The notes beneath the pieces were generated by a model, which did not search any database, had not been told where the DNA came from, and saw nothing but the letters and a program-made list of their open reading frames with translations. Of a DNA stretch of 64,000 nt, positions 25,681-34,924 are shown one piece after another (the stretch's first letter is position 1; each line of letters opens with the position of its first letter). The DNA lies in assembly GCA_019636755.1 (NCBI GenBank), contig JAHBWZ010000006.1:62001-126000 (forward strand). The letters run 5' to 3'. The DNA is from Phycisphaeraceae bacterium (GTDB taxonomy: Bacteria; Planctomycetota; Phycisphaerae; Phycisphaerales; SM1A02). The translations under genes were made by a program, and so were the position numbers.

Positions 25681-28274
25681 ACATCGACCTCCCTGAACTG
25701 TCCTTCGTAGTGCTCATCGGCGTCTCGGGCTCCGGCAAGTCGTCGTTTGCGCGCAAGCACTTCAAGCGTACCGAGGTGCTGTCATCTGACTACTGCCGAG
25801 GACTCGTCGCCGACGACGAGAATGATCAAGAGGCAACCGGTGATGCGTTCGACGTGCTCCACTACATCGCCGGCAAGCGACTCAAGAACGGGCTGCTCAC
25901 AGTCGTTGACGCGACCAATCTACGACCCGAGGATCGTCGTCAGTACGTCCGGCTGGCCCGTGAATACCACTGCCTTCCCGTTGCCATTGTCCTGAATCTG
26001 CCGGAGAAGCTGTGCCACGAGCGGAACAGGGAGCGGCCTGATCGTGACTTCGGGCCACACGTCATCCGCAATCAGCGGATGGCGCTGCGGCGCGGCCTGG
26101 GACGAAGCGGCAAGGGCCTTCGTCGCGAGGGGTTTCGACACGTCTGGGTTCTGGACAGCGTCGAGGGTATCGAAGCGGTCACTGTCGGCCGCACGCCGCT
26201 CTGGAACAACAGGAAGAGTGAGCACGGTCCGTTCGACATCATCGGCGATGTGCACGGGTGCTTCGACGAACTGATCGGGCTCCTCGAGGAGCTTGGCTAC
26301 GCGGTCCACCGAGACGAGTCAGTGCCCACTGGCGATTGGGCGGTTGAGCCGCCGACCACGGACGCCGGACCGCCGCGCACAGCCGTGTTCGTCGGCGACC
26401 TCGTCGATCGTGGCCCAAACTCCCCGGCAGTGCTTCGCCTCGTGATGAGGATGGTGGCCGAGGGTAAGGCTCACTGCGTACCTGGCAACCACGACATCAA
26501 GCTCTTGCGGAAGCTCAGCGGCAAGAATGTGCAGATCACACACGGTCTCGCGGAGACGCTTGAGCAACTCGACGGGGAGTCGCCCGAGTTCATCGAACAG
26601 GTGCGTCAGTTCATCGATGGCCTCGTGAGCCATTACGTCTTCGATGACGGGAAGCTGGTGGTCGCACATGCCGGCCTGAGAGAGGAGATGCAGGGACGCG
26701 GCTCGGGAAAGGTGCGAGAGTTCTGTCTGTTCGGTGAGACCACTGGGGAGACGGACGAATTCGGTCTGCCCGTTCGATACAACTGGGCCGCCGAATACCG
26801 CGGCCGTGCCATGGTGGTGTACGGACACACGCCAGTGCCGGAGGCAGATTGGCTGAATGGGACGATCTGTATCGACACCGGCTGCGTCTTCGGCGGGAAG
26901 CTGAGCGCCCTGCGATACCCGGAGCGTGATCTGGTTTCCGTCGGCGCGACGGCCGTCTACTCGGAGCCGGCCCGGCCGTTCCTGCCGACGGACTCGACGG
27001 CGGCGCTGTCCGCCCAGCAGCAGCACGACGACATGCTCCACCTGGCGGATGTCGTCGGCAAGCGGATCATCGACACTCGTCTCCAGCGCAACGTGACGGT
27101 TCGCGAGGAGAATGCGACTGCAGCACTCGAGGTGATGAGTCGGTTTGCCGCTGATCCGCGGTGGCTGATCTACCTGCCGCCGACGATGTCGCCAAGCGAG
27201 ACGACCCAACGGCCAGGGCTGCTCGAACATCCGGCCGAGGCTCTCGACTACTACCGGCACCGTGGTGTCGATGAAGTCGTCTGTGAAGAGAAGCACATGG
27301 GTTCGCGGGCGGTCGTGGTTGTCTGCCGCGACTCCGATGCGGCACGCGAGCGATTCGGCGTCACCACAGGCGAGTTTGGGATCTGCTACACACGAACAGG
27401 GCGCCGCTTCTTCGACGACGCCGAGCTGGAGTCCGCCTTCCTCGGGCGAGTTCGCGACGCTGCCGGTCAAGCCGGGCTGTGGGACGACTTCGACACGACC
27501 TGGCTCTGCCTCGACTGCGAGCTCATGCCGTGGTCGGCCAAGGCGCAGGCGCTCCTCCGCGATCAGTACGCAGCCGTGAGCAGCGCATCGCGGTTCGCGC
27601 TGGCGAACGTCGTTCCTACGCTGCGCCAGTTCGCCAGCCGTCCCGGCAACGACGAGGTGAACGGCCTGGTTGATCATTACGAGGGCCGTCGTGTTGCGGT
27701 CGAGAAGTACACAGATGCATACCGTCAGTACTGCTGGTCCGTTGAGTCTCTCGACGACCTTCGACTTGCTCCTTTCCATCTCCTCGCTACCGAGGCAGGC
27801 GTCCATGTCGATCAGGATCATGTGTGGCACATGTCGACGCTGGCGAAGATGGCCGAGCACGACTCGTTGCTCATGGCCACTTCTCATCGCGTGGTGGCGC
27901 TGACCGACGAGGCGAGTTGCGACCAGGCGATCGCATGGTGGGAGGACATGACCGGGCGCGGTGGCGAAGGGATGGTCGTCAAGCCGCGATCATTCATCGC
28001 CCGGGGGCGCCGCGGTCTGCTCCAGCCTGCGGTGAAGTGCCGCGGCCCAGAGTACCTGCGCATCATCTACGGACCAGAGTACCTGTCGCCCGAGCATCTG
28101 GATCGCCTTCGCAACCGAGGCCTGAGGCACAAGCGGTCGTTGGCTCTGCGCGAGTTCGCCCTCGGGCTCGAGGCCCTTGAGCGGTTCGTGCGGCGCGAGC
28201 CGTTGCGGCGGACGCATGAGTGCGTCTTCGGTGTCCTGGCCCTCGAGAGTGAGCCTGTGGACCCCAGGCTGTAG
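25677..28274 (+). CDS. pnkp: Polynucleotide kinase-phosphatase / RNA ligase Pnkp
   Basis: 865 residues, standard for bacterial Pnkp. The 5'-OH polynucleotide kinase domain (about 1-175) has the P-loop GVSGSGKSS. The metallophosphoesterase domain (about 180-440) has IIGDVHGCFDEL, VFVGDLVDRGPNS, VPGNHDIKLL and YGHTPVPEA, and removes 2',3'-cyclic phosphate. The C-terminal adenylyltransferase/ligase domain (about 490-865) has the nucleotide-accepting lysine in EEKHMGSRA, motif IV GGEGMVVKP and motif V AVKCRGPEYLRI. With Hen1 it heals and seals RNAs cut by ribotoxins, typically in tRNA anticodon loops. All catalytic motifs are present. It is the last gene of the cassette and is followed by a terminator. 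Confidence 0.97.
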   Translation: MNIDLPELSFVVLIGVSGSGKSSFARKHFKRTEVLSSDYCRGLVADDENDQEATGDAFDVLHYIAGKRLKNGLLTVVDATNLRPEDRRQYVRLAREYHCLPVAIVLNLPEKLCHERNRERPDRDFGPHVIRNQRMALRRGLGRSGKGLRREGFRHVWVLDSVEGIEAVTVGRTPLWNNRKSEHGPFDIIGDVHGCFDELIGLLEELGYAVHRDESVPTGDWAVEPPTTDAGPPRTAVFVGDLVDRGPNSPAVLRLVMRMVAEGKAHCVPGNHDIKLLRKLSGKNVQITHGLAETLEQLDGESPEFIEQVRQFIDGLVSHYVFDDGKLVVAHAGLREEMQGRGSGKVREFCLFGETTGETDEFGLPVRYNWAAEYRGRAMVVYGHTPVPEADWLNGTICIDTGCVFGGKLSALRYPERDLVSVGATAVYSEPARPFLPTDSTAALSAQQQHDDMLHLADVVGKRIIDTRLQRNVTVREENATAALEVMSRFAADPRWLIYLPPTMSPSETTQRPGLLEHPAEALDYYRHRGVDEVVCEEKHMGSRAVVVVCRDSDAARERFGVTTGEFGICYTRTGRRFFDDAELESAFLGRVRDAAGQAGLWDDFDTTWLCLDCELMPWSAKAQALLRDQYAAVSSASRFALANVVPTLRQFASRPGNDEVNGLVDHYEGRRVAVEKYTDAYRQYCWSVESLDDLRLAPFHLLATEAGVHVDQDHVWHMSTLAKMAEHDSLLMATSHRVVALTDEASCDQAIAWWEDMTGRGGEGMVVKPRSFIARGRRGLLQPAVKCRGPEYLRIIYGPEYLSPEHLDRLRNRGLRHKRSLALREFALGLEALERFVRREPLRRTHECVFGVLALESEPVDPRL

Positions 28275-28280
28275 CCCCTC

Positions 28281-28300
28281 GAGTTACCGTTACGTAACTC
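28281..28300. repeat. 7-bp inverted repeat after pnkp
   Basis: GAGTTAC-CGTTAC-GTAACTC is a perfect 7-bp inverted repeat. The same core CGAGTTACCG recurs at 28395-28404, before the DUF1580-like gene. It could be a recombination or binding site; nothing further supports either. Confidence 0.5.
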
Positions 28301-28332
28301 GGCTCCCTGAGGATTCTCGCGACTTTTTTGTT

Positions 28333-28362
28333 CGCCCCGCGCGCCTCCGTGCGGGGCGTTTT
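28333..28362 (+). terminator. Rho-independent terminator after pnkp
   Basis: Stem CGCCCCGC / GCGGGGCG with a 10-nt loop (28333-28358), followed by TTTT. It closes the hen1-pnkp operon. Confidence 0.85.
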
Positions 28363-28466
28363 CGTGCGCCCAAGGGCTGATCCGTTTCTCCCGCCGAGTT
28401 ACCGCGCCCAGACCACCCCGATGCTTCGTGCTCCTCAGACGGCTGCGACCAGCCGGGAGAGCACGG

Positions 28467-28832
28467 ATGCACGAGCAATCGAACGACAACGAACACCTGA
28501 CGCTGCCTCAGGCGGCCAAGATCGCGCCCGGCCGGCCGTCGGCCAACTGCGTCTGGCGCTGGTGCCGGGAAGGCGTCAAGAGCCGGTCCGGTGAGCGGGT
28601 CCGCCTGAAGCACATCCGCGTCGGCGGGCGCATCGACACGACGCGGGCGTGGATCGAGGCCTTCGGCGCCGAGCTTGCCGACGCGGATGCGCGGCACTTC
28701 GACCGATCCGACGAGCCGGCACCACCGGCGCGCCGGTCCCGCCGCGGTCGGCAACGCGCTGCACGGCAGCGCGACGCGATCCGGCGCCAGCACGACGAAG
28801 CCGAGAAGCGCCTCAAGGAGGCGGGCCTGTGA
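28467..28832 (+). CDS. DUF1580-like helix-turn-helix protein (excisionase-like)
   Basis: 121 residues. The N-terminal 65 residues read LTLPQAAKIAPGRPSANCVW, RWCREGVKSRSGERVRLKHI and RVGGRIDTTRAWIEAF. This is the planctomycete DUF1580 pattern: a winged-helix, MerR/excisionase-like fold found mostly in integrated elements. The tail is Arg-rich and coiled (RQRAARQRDAIRRQHDEAEK). The ATG at 28467 is the only start that places this fold at the N-terminus. It may act as the island's excision factor or regulator (inference from family context). Confidence 0.7.
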   Translation: MHEQSNDNEHLTLPQAAKIAPGRPSANCVWRWCREGVKSRSGERVRLKHIRVGGRIDTTRAWIEAFGAELADADARHFDRSDEPAPPARRSRRGRQRAARQRDAIRRQHDEAEKRLKEAGL

Positions 28833-28948
28833 AGCGCTCCTCCCCCGATCGGTCTCGCGACGCCGCTCCGCTCGTCCGCCTCGGCCAGAGCGACTACCGC
28901 CGCGACATCCATCCACACCACCTGACCAGGTCCACGGAGGGACCGGAC

Positions 28949-29689
28949 GTGACCACACCCTCGAAGATCCCGCTCGGCTTCCTCATTCGTGAGCCCCCCG
29001 ACGTCTACCACGCGAAGGCGGCCAACCACCTCTCGTCGCACTGGCTCGCCGAGTTCCGCAAGTGCCCGCTCCTCTACCACCGCAAGCGCCTCGGGCTCAT
29101 CCCCGAGCGCGAGAGCGCGGCGTTCCTGGTCGGGCGGGCGGCGCACACGCTGATCCTCGAGGGGCGCGCCCGTTACGAGTCGGCGTACGCGGTCGGCGGT
29201 CCCATCAACCCGAAGACGGGCAAGCCCTACGGCTCGGCGACGAAGGCGTTCACCGAGTGGGCGGAGCGCTCCGCCAAGCCCGTGCTGAGCGACGATCAGG
29301 CGGCACTCGTCGAGCAGATGGCTGCTGCCGTCGCCGGTCACTCCTTCGCCGGCGTGCTCCTGGCTGAAGGCACCGCCGAGGGCGTCGTCCGGTGCCGACT
29401 GCACGAGCACGACTGCCAGGCCCGGATCGACTGGCTCAACTCCGACTCGCAGCGCGGCATTGCCGATCTCAGGACCGCCGACAACCTCGACTCGTTCGAG
29501 TTCGACATCCGCACGTACGGCTACGTCCACCAGCTTGCCTTCTACCGCGCCCCGCTCGCCGAGCATCCCGGTCACGTCCCGCCCGCTCACGTCATCGCAT
29601 CCAGCGAACGGCTGAACTCGCGGATGATCGCCGTCTCCTCGCACGCGCTCACGTCCAGCCACTCCCGGGCGCGCGTGCAGCCCACGTAG
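28949..29689 (+). pseudogene. RecE/PDDEXK-type exonuclease, C-terminus replaced
   Basis: The GTG at 28949 is chosen for the GGAGG at 28936-28940; an earlier in-frame GTG at 28829 overlaps the previous stop. The first 215 residues match the phage-type exodeoxyribonuclease VIII nuclease domain: SHWLAEFRKCPLLYHRKRLG, AAFLVGRAAHTLILEG, then the catalytic segment ARIDWLN...GIADLRTAD and YVHQLAFYRAPLAEH. Homology stops near HVIASSE (about 29605). The remaining codons are simply the complement of the helicase gene. About 70-80 C-terminal residues are therefore missing compared with what I recall of the family, so the gene is probably inactive and marks a deletion or junction. Confidence 0.7.
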
Positions 29690-31542
29690 AACGTGGCGCG
29701 GCCTTCTGCGGCATCGCCACAGTCGTGGGCGGACGCCAGGATGACGTACGGGGCGTCGTAGCCCTTCGCTGAGGCGATCGTTGAAACAGTGATCCGACCG
29801 ACCTCGACGGCAGCGGCGTCCTTGGCCTCTTCCTCAAAGGCACATCGCACGCACGCATCGCCGACGCGGCCGGCCAACGCCTTCGCGATGGCGCCCGCGC
29901 GATCCCGTCGGGCGGTCAGCACCATGAGGTCGTGCGGGCAGAGTCCCTCGTCCCTGAGCAGGTGCGCCGCGCGGTCAGCAATGGCTGCGTCCTCCGCCGC
30001 GGTGTCCGCCGACCGGAGAAGCCGTGCCGGGTCTCCCTCGCGGCGCGCGAATCGGACGATGATGTGTTCACCACGGACCGTCACCAGGTGCTTCTCGCGA
30101 AGCGTCGCGAGGTCGGCGAAGCCGCGCATGCGGACCTGTTGCGGCGCATAGCTGCCGACCAGCACGTTGAAGGCGGGCTCGATGATCTGCCGGGTGCTCC
30201 GGTATGACTCGTCCATTACGACGGACCGGCCACGGACCTCCAGGCCCAGGTCGCTCCACGTGGGACGCGTCGCGCCGTAGAGATTCTGCGCGTCGTCGTA
30301 GAAGACGAACATCCTGGGCAGCCCCTCGGTCGTGCGCTCGCAGAGCCGCAGCAGCACGCGGTACTCGTCCTCGTGGAAGTCCTGTCCCTCGTCGACGAAG
30401 ATCGCCCGGTAGAGCCCGTCGCCCAGGCGCTCGGCTGCCTTCTCGAGATCGGCGAGGTATCGCCGGGCGCGCGGCCCGGGATCCTCCCCCTGTTTCACCT
30501 GCTGGTAGTGAAGCAGTCCGCGCTGGCTCAACTGCCACATCAGGCGGTTGAAGTGCACCACCTCAACGTGCCCTTCTGGCAGCGCGTCGCCCGTCCGCTG
30601 CCGATACGCCGCCTCGATCCTGTCACGGATGAACGGTACGAGCGTCCGGTTGAAGCAGACGGCCAGGATGGGCAGCGCGGCCGTCCCTTCACCGAACAGC
30701 GCATCGGTCTCTCCGTCGATGCCTTCCACCAACCGCGCGATCTGCGTGGCCAGTACCACCGTCTTTCCGCTGCCCGCTACGCCGCGCACCAGGCGTGGAC
30801 CGTCGTTCCAGCGCTGTCCGGCAAGTCGCTGCTGCTGCTCGGTCAGCACGCGATGCTCCGAGAGTCCATCGGCAAGTCGCTCACCCAGCGATCCTTCCGG
30901 CGCCGTCGTTCCGGGCCGTACCGGCGGCGCGAGGACCGCCGAGTCTCCGAACGCCGCCATCAGGCTCCTGAGCTGGAGCTGCGGCAGCGGTCCGATGCCG
31001 CGAAGCCGCTGGCGCCCCGACGCGCGCATCCGATCGCCCAGCAGTGCGCAGAGGAGATCGTCCTGGAACAGCACGTCCGGGCGGGCGCTCAACTCGAGGC
31101 CGAACTTCTCCTCCCACGACGCACGACGGATCCGAGGGAACGCGACCCATGCCTCGAATCCGCCGTTGAGGTCGCCGCCGAAGTGCCGCCCGGCCGCGTC
31201 CTTGATGTCGAACATCGCGTTCCGCGCCTGCTTGAACGGATCGCGTTTCTCGGCCCGTCCGTCATAGGTGATCTCGATCGCGCCACCGGGCCACATGGAC
31301 CTGACCTGGTCAATCGTGACACCCTTGACCTCAATGACGTGTACACCGGACTCCGGGTCGACGACGGCGATGTCCGGCGCCCCGCTGCGTGCACCGACCA
31401 CCGACGGCTCGCAGAGAATGACCGCGCCCTCGACATCGAATGTCTGCGCCATGATGAGCAGGACCTCGCGATGTGTCGTGGTCCGCGCCTCGTCCTCATC
31501 GATGACGCGGCATCTCATCGCCTTGAAGTCAGGTGCTCGCAT
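29587..31542 (-). CDS. NERD-domain UvrD/Rep-like DNA helicase
   Basis: 651 residues. The N-terminal NERD nuclease-like domain (about 15-150) contains GAPDIAVVD and VHVIEVKG, the PD and ExK parts of a PD-(D/E)xK site. The superfamily 1 helicase follows: Walker A RGVAGSGKTVVLA, Walker B AIFVDEGQDFHEDEY, motif III FVFYDDAQNLYG, YRSTRQII, and motif VI FYVGCTRAREWL near the end. The start at 31542 is the first codon giving a normal N-terminus. The gene runs towards the recE-like gene and overlaps its non-homologous tail. Role is probably DNA processing or defence; the specific pathway is unknown. Confidence 0.88.
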   Translation of the reverse strand: MRAPDFKAMRCRVIDEDEARTTTHREVLLIMAQTFDVEGAVILCEPSVVGARSGAPDIAVVDPESGVHVIEVKGVTIDQVRSMWPGGAIEITYDGRAEKRDPFKQARNAMFDIKDAAGRHFGGDLNGGFEAWVAFPRIRRASWEEKFGLELSARPDVLFQDDLLCALLGDRMRASGRQRLRGIGPLPQLQLRSLMAAFGDSAVLAPPVRPGTTAPEGSLGERLADGLSEHRVLTEQQQRLAGQRWNDGPRLVRGVAGSGKTVVLATQIARLVEGIDGETDALFGEGTAALPILAVCFNRTLVPFIRDRIEAAYRQRTGDALPEGHVEVVHFNRLMWQLSQRGLLHYQQVKQGEDPGPRARRYLADLEKAAERLGDGLYRAIFVDEGQDFHEDEYRVLLRLCERTTEGLPRMFVFYDDAQNLYGATRPTWSDLGLEVRGRSVVMDESYRSTRQIIEPAFNVLVGSYAPQQVRMRGFADLATLREKHLVTVRGEHIIVRFARREGDPARLLRSADTAAEDAAIADRAAHLLRDEGLCPHDLMVLTARRDRAGAIAKALAGRVGDACVRCAFEEEAKDAAAVEVGRITVSTIASAKGYDAPYVILASAHDCGDAAEGRATFYVGCTRAREWLDVSACEETAIIREFSRSLDAMT

Positions 31543-31967
31543 GCGTCCCCATTCCGCTTCCCCGGCTTCCGGGCATTGGCATGCGGGCCATTGTGAAGAG
31601 TGCCTCCCCGACTGGCAACCCGTGGCCTGCCGGCGGTGCGTCCGATGCCCGCCGCGACGGAGCCGCGGTGACGCCCGCGCCGGCGCGGCGATCCGGGAGC
31701 CGCATTGACCTCGCGGCCTGCCGCGGCGGGAGCCTGGTTGAGGACCATCCTCGACCCCGCCGCCGTCGGCCACGCCCGGTCGCGCATCGACCGGGCCATC
31801 TCGAGCAGCGCGCGTGGACTCGCGCGGCGCGGTGTCCGCGTCGCCGCGGAGCGCGACGTTCTCATCATCGCGGTCGAGCCCGCGCTCCGGGGAGCGCGCG
31901 GAGTCGCGGAACTCGAGCGTCCCGGTACCCGGTAGACTGCACGGTGACCGGGGCCGCGAGGACTCCC
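31543..31967. other. Intergenic region upstream of helicase and oxidoreductase genes
   Basis: Divergent promoters are expected here, but none stands out. A 76-codon frame at 31705-31935 (+) includes ARGLARRGVRVAAERDVLII and could be a remnant. Evidence is insufficient to call it. Confidence 0.4.
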
Positions 31968-33377
31968 ATGAGCGCACGACCGCCCGCTGATCTCCCCGCG
32001 CTACGATTCCTCTCGCGCCGCGACTTCCTGCGGACCGCCGCCGCCCTCAGCGCCGCCGCGGTCACCGGTCCCGTCTTTCCCCGGGGGCGTCGCGACACGG
32101 AACTGCGCATCCTTTCGATCGGCGTGGTCGGCACGATCGGCGAGGCCGACAGGAGAACGATCGCCGCCCATCCGCGTGCGAGGATCACCGGGCTCTGCGA
32201 CGTCGACGCCGGAGCAATGGCGAAGGCGAAGGCCGATCATCCGGATGCGTTCACCACCGCCGATTACCGTGAGGCGTTCGACCGGTACGGCGACCGCTTC
32301 GACGCGGTGATCGTCGCCACGCCCGACCATGCGCACTGCGCGATGATGACGATGGCGCTCGCCCGCGGGAAGCACGTCTACGGGCAGAAGCCGCTGGTCC
32401 AGCAGCTCGAGGAGCTGGACCTCCTGGAACGCGCGGTGCGCGCCAGGCCCGCGCTCGTGACGCAGGTCGGCGCCCAGCGGATCGAGTCGACGGCGCGCCG
32501 CGCGGCCGTCGCCATCCTGCGCAGCGGCGACCTTGGCCGGGTGATCGAGGTCCACGTCGCCTTCGGCACCAGTGCACTCCAGGGCGGGTACTACTTCGCG
32601 GACGGCACGCTCGGCGATCCCGTCGACCCTCCGGCCGGATTCGACTACGACCTCTGGCTGAACGGCGCAGACATGGAGCCATGCCGCCCGCAGATGGTGC
32701 GACGGCAGTGGCGCAGCTGGTGGAACTTCGGCGGCGGCCAGATCACCGACTGGGTCGTGCACCTGACCGATGTCCTCTTCTACGCCTTCCCTGAACTGAC
32801 CAGCCCGGTGCGCGTCCACACATCCACGCCGTCGCGCGACGTGTCGCACTTCCATGCGGATCGCGTGCGCTCGACGATCACGTATGCCGTCGACAGCCCG
32901 CGCTTCGCCGGGCCCACGTGCTCGTTCCACTTCACGGACTCCGGCATGATGCCGGACCGGGCGCACCTGGGGATCGGCCAGGGCGAGTGGCCCGACCGCA
33001 TCGTCACCGTGGTGGTCTGCGAGGGCGGCACGCTGGTCCTGGCGCCAAGCGGACCGATCGAGATCTGGCGCGACGGCCGCATGACCGACGGCCTGGCGTG
33101 GCCCGGCCTGCCCGCGTGGCCATCGTTCAACCACTGGCACGCGTTCGTCGATACCGCGCTGGGCATCGACACCCCCCACCGCTGGATGCCGTTCCAGACC
33201 GGGCTGCGCTGCACCGAACCGGGACTGCTGGCGGTCCGCGCCGCGAAGTATCCCGGACAGGTACTCGACTGGGACAGGACGCACCTGCGCTTCACCAGCC
33301 ACGCCGAGGCCACGCGGACGATCGTGCGCCGGGCGTACCGGGCGGGGTTCGAGCCGGTGCGCCTCGGCGGCGCGTGA
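31968..33377 (+). CDS. Gfo/Idh/MocA-family oxidoreductase with Tat signal
   Basis: 469 residues. A twin-arginine signal SRRDFLRTAAALSAAA at about 17-32 indicates export in folded form with its cofactor. The Rossmann fold follows (LSIGVVGTIGEADRRTIAAH, then DAVIVATPDHAHCAMMTMAL), with the family lysine motif as GKHVYGQKPLV, where Gln replaces the common Glu of EKP. The C-terminal part has WWNFGGGQITDWVVHLTDV, typical of planctomycete exported members. Substrates are usually sugars, inositols or their derivatives. A sodium symporter gene follows 66 bp later, suggesting linked uptake and oxidation of one solute. Confidence 0.88.
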   Translation: MSARPPADLPALRFLSRRDFLRTAAALSAAAVTGPVFPRGRRDTELRILSIGVVGTIGEADRRTIAAHPRARITGLCDVDAGAMAKAKADHPDAFTTADYREAFDRYGDRFDAVIVATPDHAHCAMMTMALARGKHVYGQKPLVQQLEELDLLERAVRARPALVTQVGAQRIESTARRAAVAILRSGDLGRVIEVHVAFGTSALQGGYYFADGTLGDPVDPPAGFDYDLWLNGADMEPCRPQMVRRQWRSWWNFGGGQITDWVVHLTDVLFYAFPELTSPVRVHTSTPSRDVSHFHADRVRSTITYAVDSPRFAGPTCSFHFTDSGMMPDRAHLGIGQGEWPDRIVTVVVCEGGTLVLAPSGPIEIWRDGRMTDGLAWPGLPAWPSFNHWHAFVDTALGIDTPHRWMPFQTGLRCTEPGLLAVRAAKYPGQVLDWDRTHLRFTSHAEATRTIVRRAYRAGFEPVRLGGA

Positions 33378-33443
33378 TCCGTCCGGCGCTCGAACCGGCG
33401 AACAGACGATGCGCCTTCCCATCCACCCGACGCGCTCAGCACC

Positions 33444-34838
33444 ATGACCCTCATCCTCGCCGGCATCGTCGCGTTCGTCCTGGTCCAGCTGGGCATCGGC
33501 TGGTGGGCATCGCGGCGCGTGGCCAGCGATGACGACTACCTGGTCGCCGGCCGGCGCCTGGGCGCGACCCTCGCGGGGTTCTCGATCTTCGCCACCTGGT
33601 TCGCGGCCGAGAGCGTCATGGGCGCCTCCGCGGCGATCGCAGACGAGGGGCTCGCGGGCGGGCGCGCCGATCCGCTGGGCTACGCGGTCTGCCTCCTGCT
33701 GCTCGGCGTGCTGCTTGCCAGTCGCCTCCGCGCCACGGGATGCGTCACGCTGGCGGAGGTCTTCCGCCAACGGTACGGCACCGCCGCGCAGCGCACGGCC
33801 GCCTGCATCATGATCCCGACGTCGCTGCTCTGGGGCGGCGCGCAGATCCGCGCGTTCGGAGAGATCCTGGCGTTCGAGACGCCGCTGGTCATCGACGTCG
33901 CCATCGTCGTCGCCACCCTGCTGGTCATCGGCTACACGCTGCTCGGCGGCCTGCTCGGCGACGTCATGACGGACCTCGTGCAGGGCGCGATCGTCCTGCT
34001 GGGCGTCATCGTGCTGGCGGTCGCCATGGTCATGAAGCTCGGCGGCCCCGGCGAGGCGATGTCGCTGATCGAGCCCGGACAGCTCTCGCTCACCGCGCCG
34101 GGCGAGTCTATCTGGGTGCGGATCGACACGTGGCTCGTGCCGGTCATCGGGGCGCTCGTGGTACAGGAGACCGCGTCGCGCGTGCTCGCGTGCAGGACGG
34201 CCACCGTCGCACGGCGCGCCGCGCTCTTCGGCGGCGGGCTGTACCTGGTGTTCGGCGCGGTACCGGTCGTGATCGGGCTGCTGGGCGCACACCTTGGACT
34301 GGACATCCCGGGCGACGCGAGAGACTCGTTCATCCCGGCCGCGTCGCGCATGCTGCTGCCGCCGCTGGCGTACGTGGTGTTCATCGGGGCGCTCATCTCG
34401 GCCATCCTCTCGACGGTCGACTCGACGCTGCTGGCCGTCGGCGCGATCGCGTCCCATGACCTTCTGCCGTCGCACCGGATGAGCGCCCGCGGTCGCCTGC
34501 TCGCGGCGCGCCTGGCCGTGGTCGCCGCGGGCATCGCGTGCTGCGGAATCGCGCTGCGCGCCGACGGCATCCTGGACCTGGTCATGGAGAGCGACGCGTT
34601 CGGTACCGCGGGCATCGCGGTCGTCGGGGTGGCGGGCCTGCTGACCCGGTTCGGCGGACCGTGGGCGGCGTCCGCCGCGCTTGCGGCGGCCCTCGCCACG
34701 TCGGTGCTGGTGCGCGTGCCAGTCGAGGTCGACGCGCCATTCCTGACGTCGCTGGCCGTCTCGGGGCTGGTCTTCGTGGCTGTCGGGACGTGGGAGCACC
34801 TCCGCCGGCGGACGGCCCCCCCCGCTTCGCCGGTCTGA
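33444..34838 (+). CDS. Sodium:solute symporter (SSS family)
   Basis: 464 residues with about 13 membrane helices. The start TLILAGIVAFVLVQLGIGWW leads into DDYLVAGRRLGATLAGFSIF, the typical SSS opening with unwound helix 1. The conserved stretch GGLLGDVMTDLVQGAIVLLG and the later AILSTVDSTLLAVGAIASHD confirm the family. The transported solute cannot be read from sequence. Its position behind the Tat-exported oxidoreductase suggests a sugar- or polyol-type substrate (inference). Confidence 0.9.
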   Translation: MTLILAGIVAFVLVQLGIGWWASRRVASDDDYLVAGRRLGATLAGFSIFATWFAAESVMGASAAIADEGLAGGRADPLGYAVCLLLLGVLLASRLRATGCVTLAEVFRQRYGTAAQRTAACIMIPTSLLWGGAQIRAFGEILAFETPLVIDVAIVVATLLVIGYTLLGGLLGDVMTDLVQGAIVLLGVIVLAVAMVMKLGGPGEAMSLIEPGQLSLTAPGESIWVRIDTWLVPVIGALVVQETASRVLACRTATVARRAALFGGGLYLVFGAVPVVIGLLGAHLGLDIPGDARDSFIPAASRMLLPPLAYVVFIGALISAILSTVDSTLLAVGAIASHDLLPSHRMSARGRLLAARLAVVAAGIACCGIALRADGILDLVMESDAFGTAGIAVVGVAGLLTRFGGPWAASAALAAALATSVLVRVPVEVDAPFLTSLAVSGLVFVAVGTWEHLRRRTAPPASPV

Positions 34839-34862
34839 TCGCGTCCAGATAGCGGCCCGGGC

Positions 34863-34914
34863 TTGACAGCGGCCGATCCGCAGACAATACTTGCATCGTG
34901 ACGCAACCGTGCAA
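34863..34914 (+). promoter_or_regulatory. ars operon promoter and likely ArsR operator
   Basis: A perfect -35 TTGACA (34863-34868), 17-bp spacer and -10 AATACT (34886-34891). Immediately after lies TTGCATCGTGACGCAA (34891-34906), an imperfect 16-bp palindrome with 12 of 16 symmetric positions, followed by CGTGCAA. It overlaps the expected transcription start, the usual place for ArsR repression. Confidence 0.75.
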
Positions 34915-34924
34915 CCATGTCGCC

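Larger units (their letters stand above)
22716..29605 (+). mobile_element. Probable tRNA-Gly-integrated island carrying RNA repair genes
   Basis: Integrase, hen1, pnkp, terminator, DUF1580-like gene and recE-like gene all point away from the tRNA, which is the usual order for tRNA-targeted elements. The hen1-pnkp part is visibly less GC-rich than its neighbours. The right edge is inferred from the point where the RecE-like protein loses homology, about 29590-29605. I did not find a second copy of the tRNA 3' end to act as attR, so the boundary is provisional and the island may be decayed. Confidence 0.5.

Noticed and set aside
31705-31935. Small plus-strand frame before the oxidoreductase gene
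   Set aside because: 76 codons with ambiguous composition, no ribosome binding site and no recognisable family.
32001-34799. 932-codon minus-strand frame opposite the oxidoreductase and symporter genes
   Set aside because: It crosses two well-supported plus-strand genes and has no domain-like sequence.
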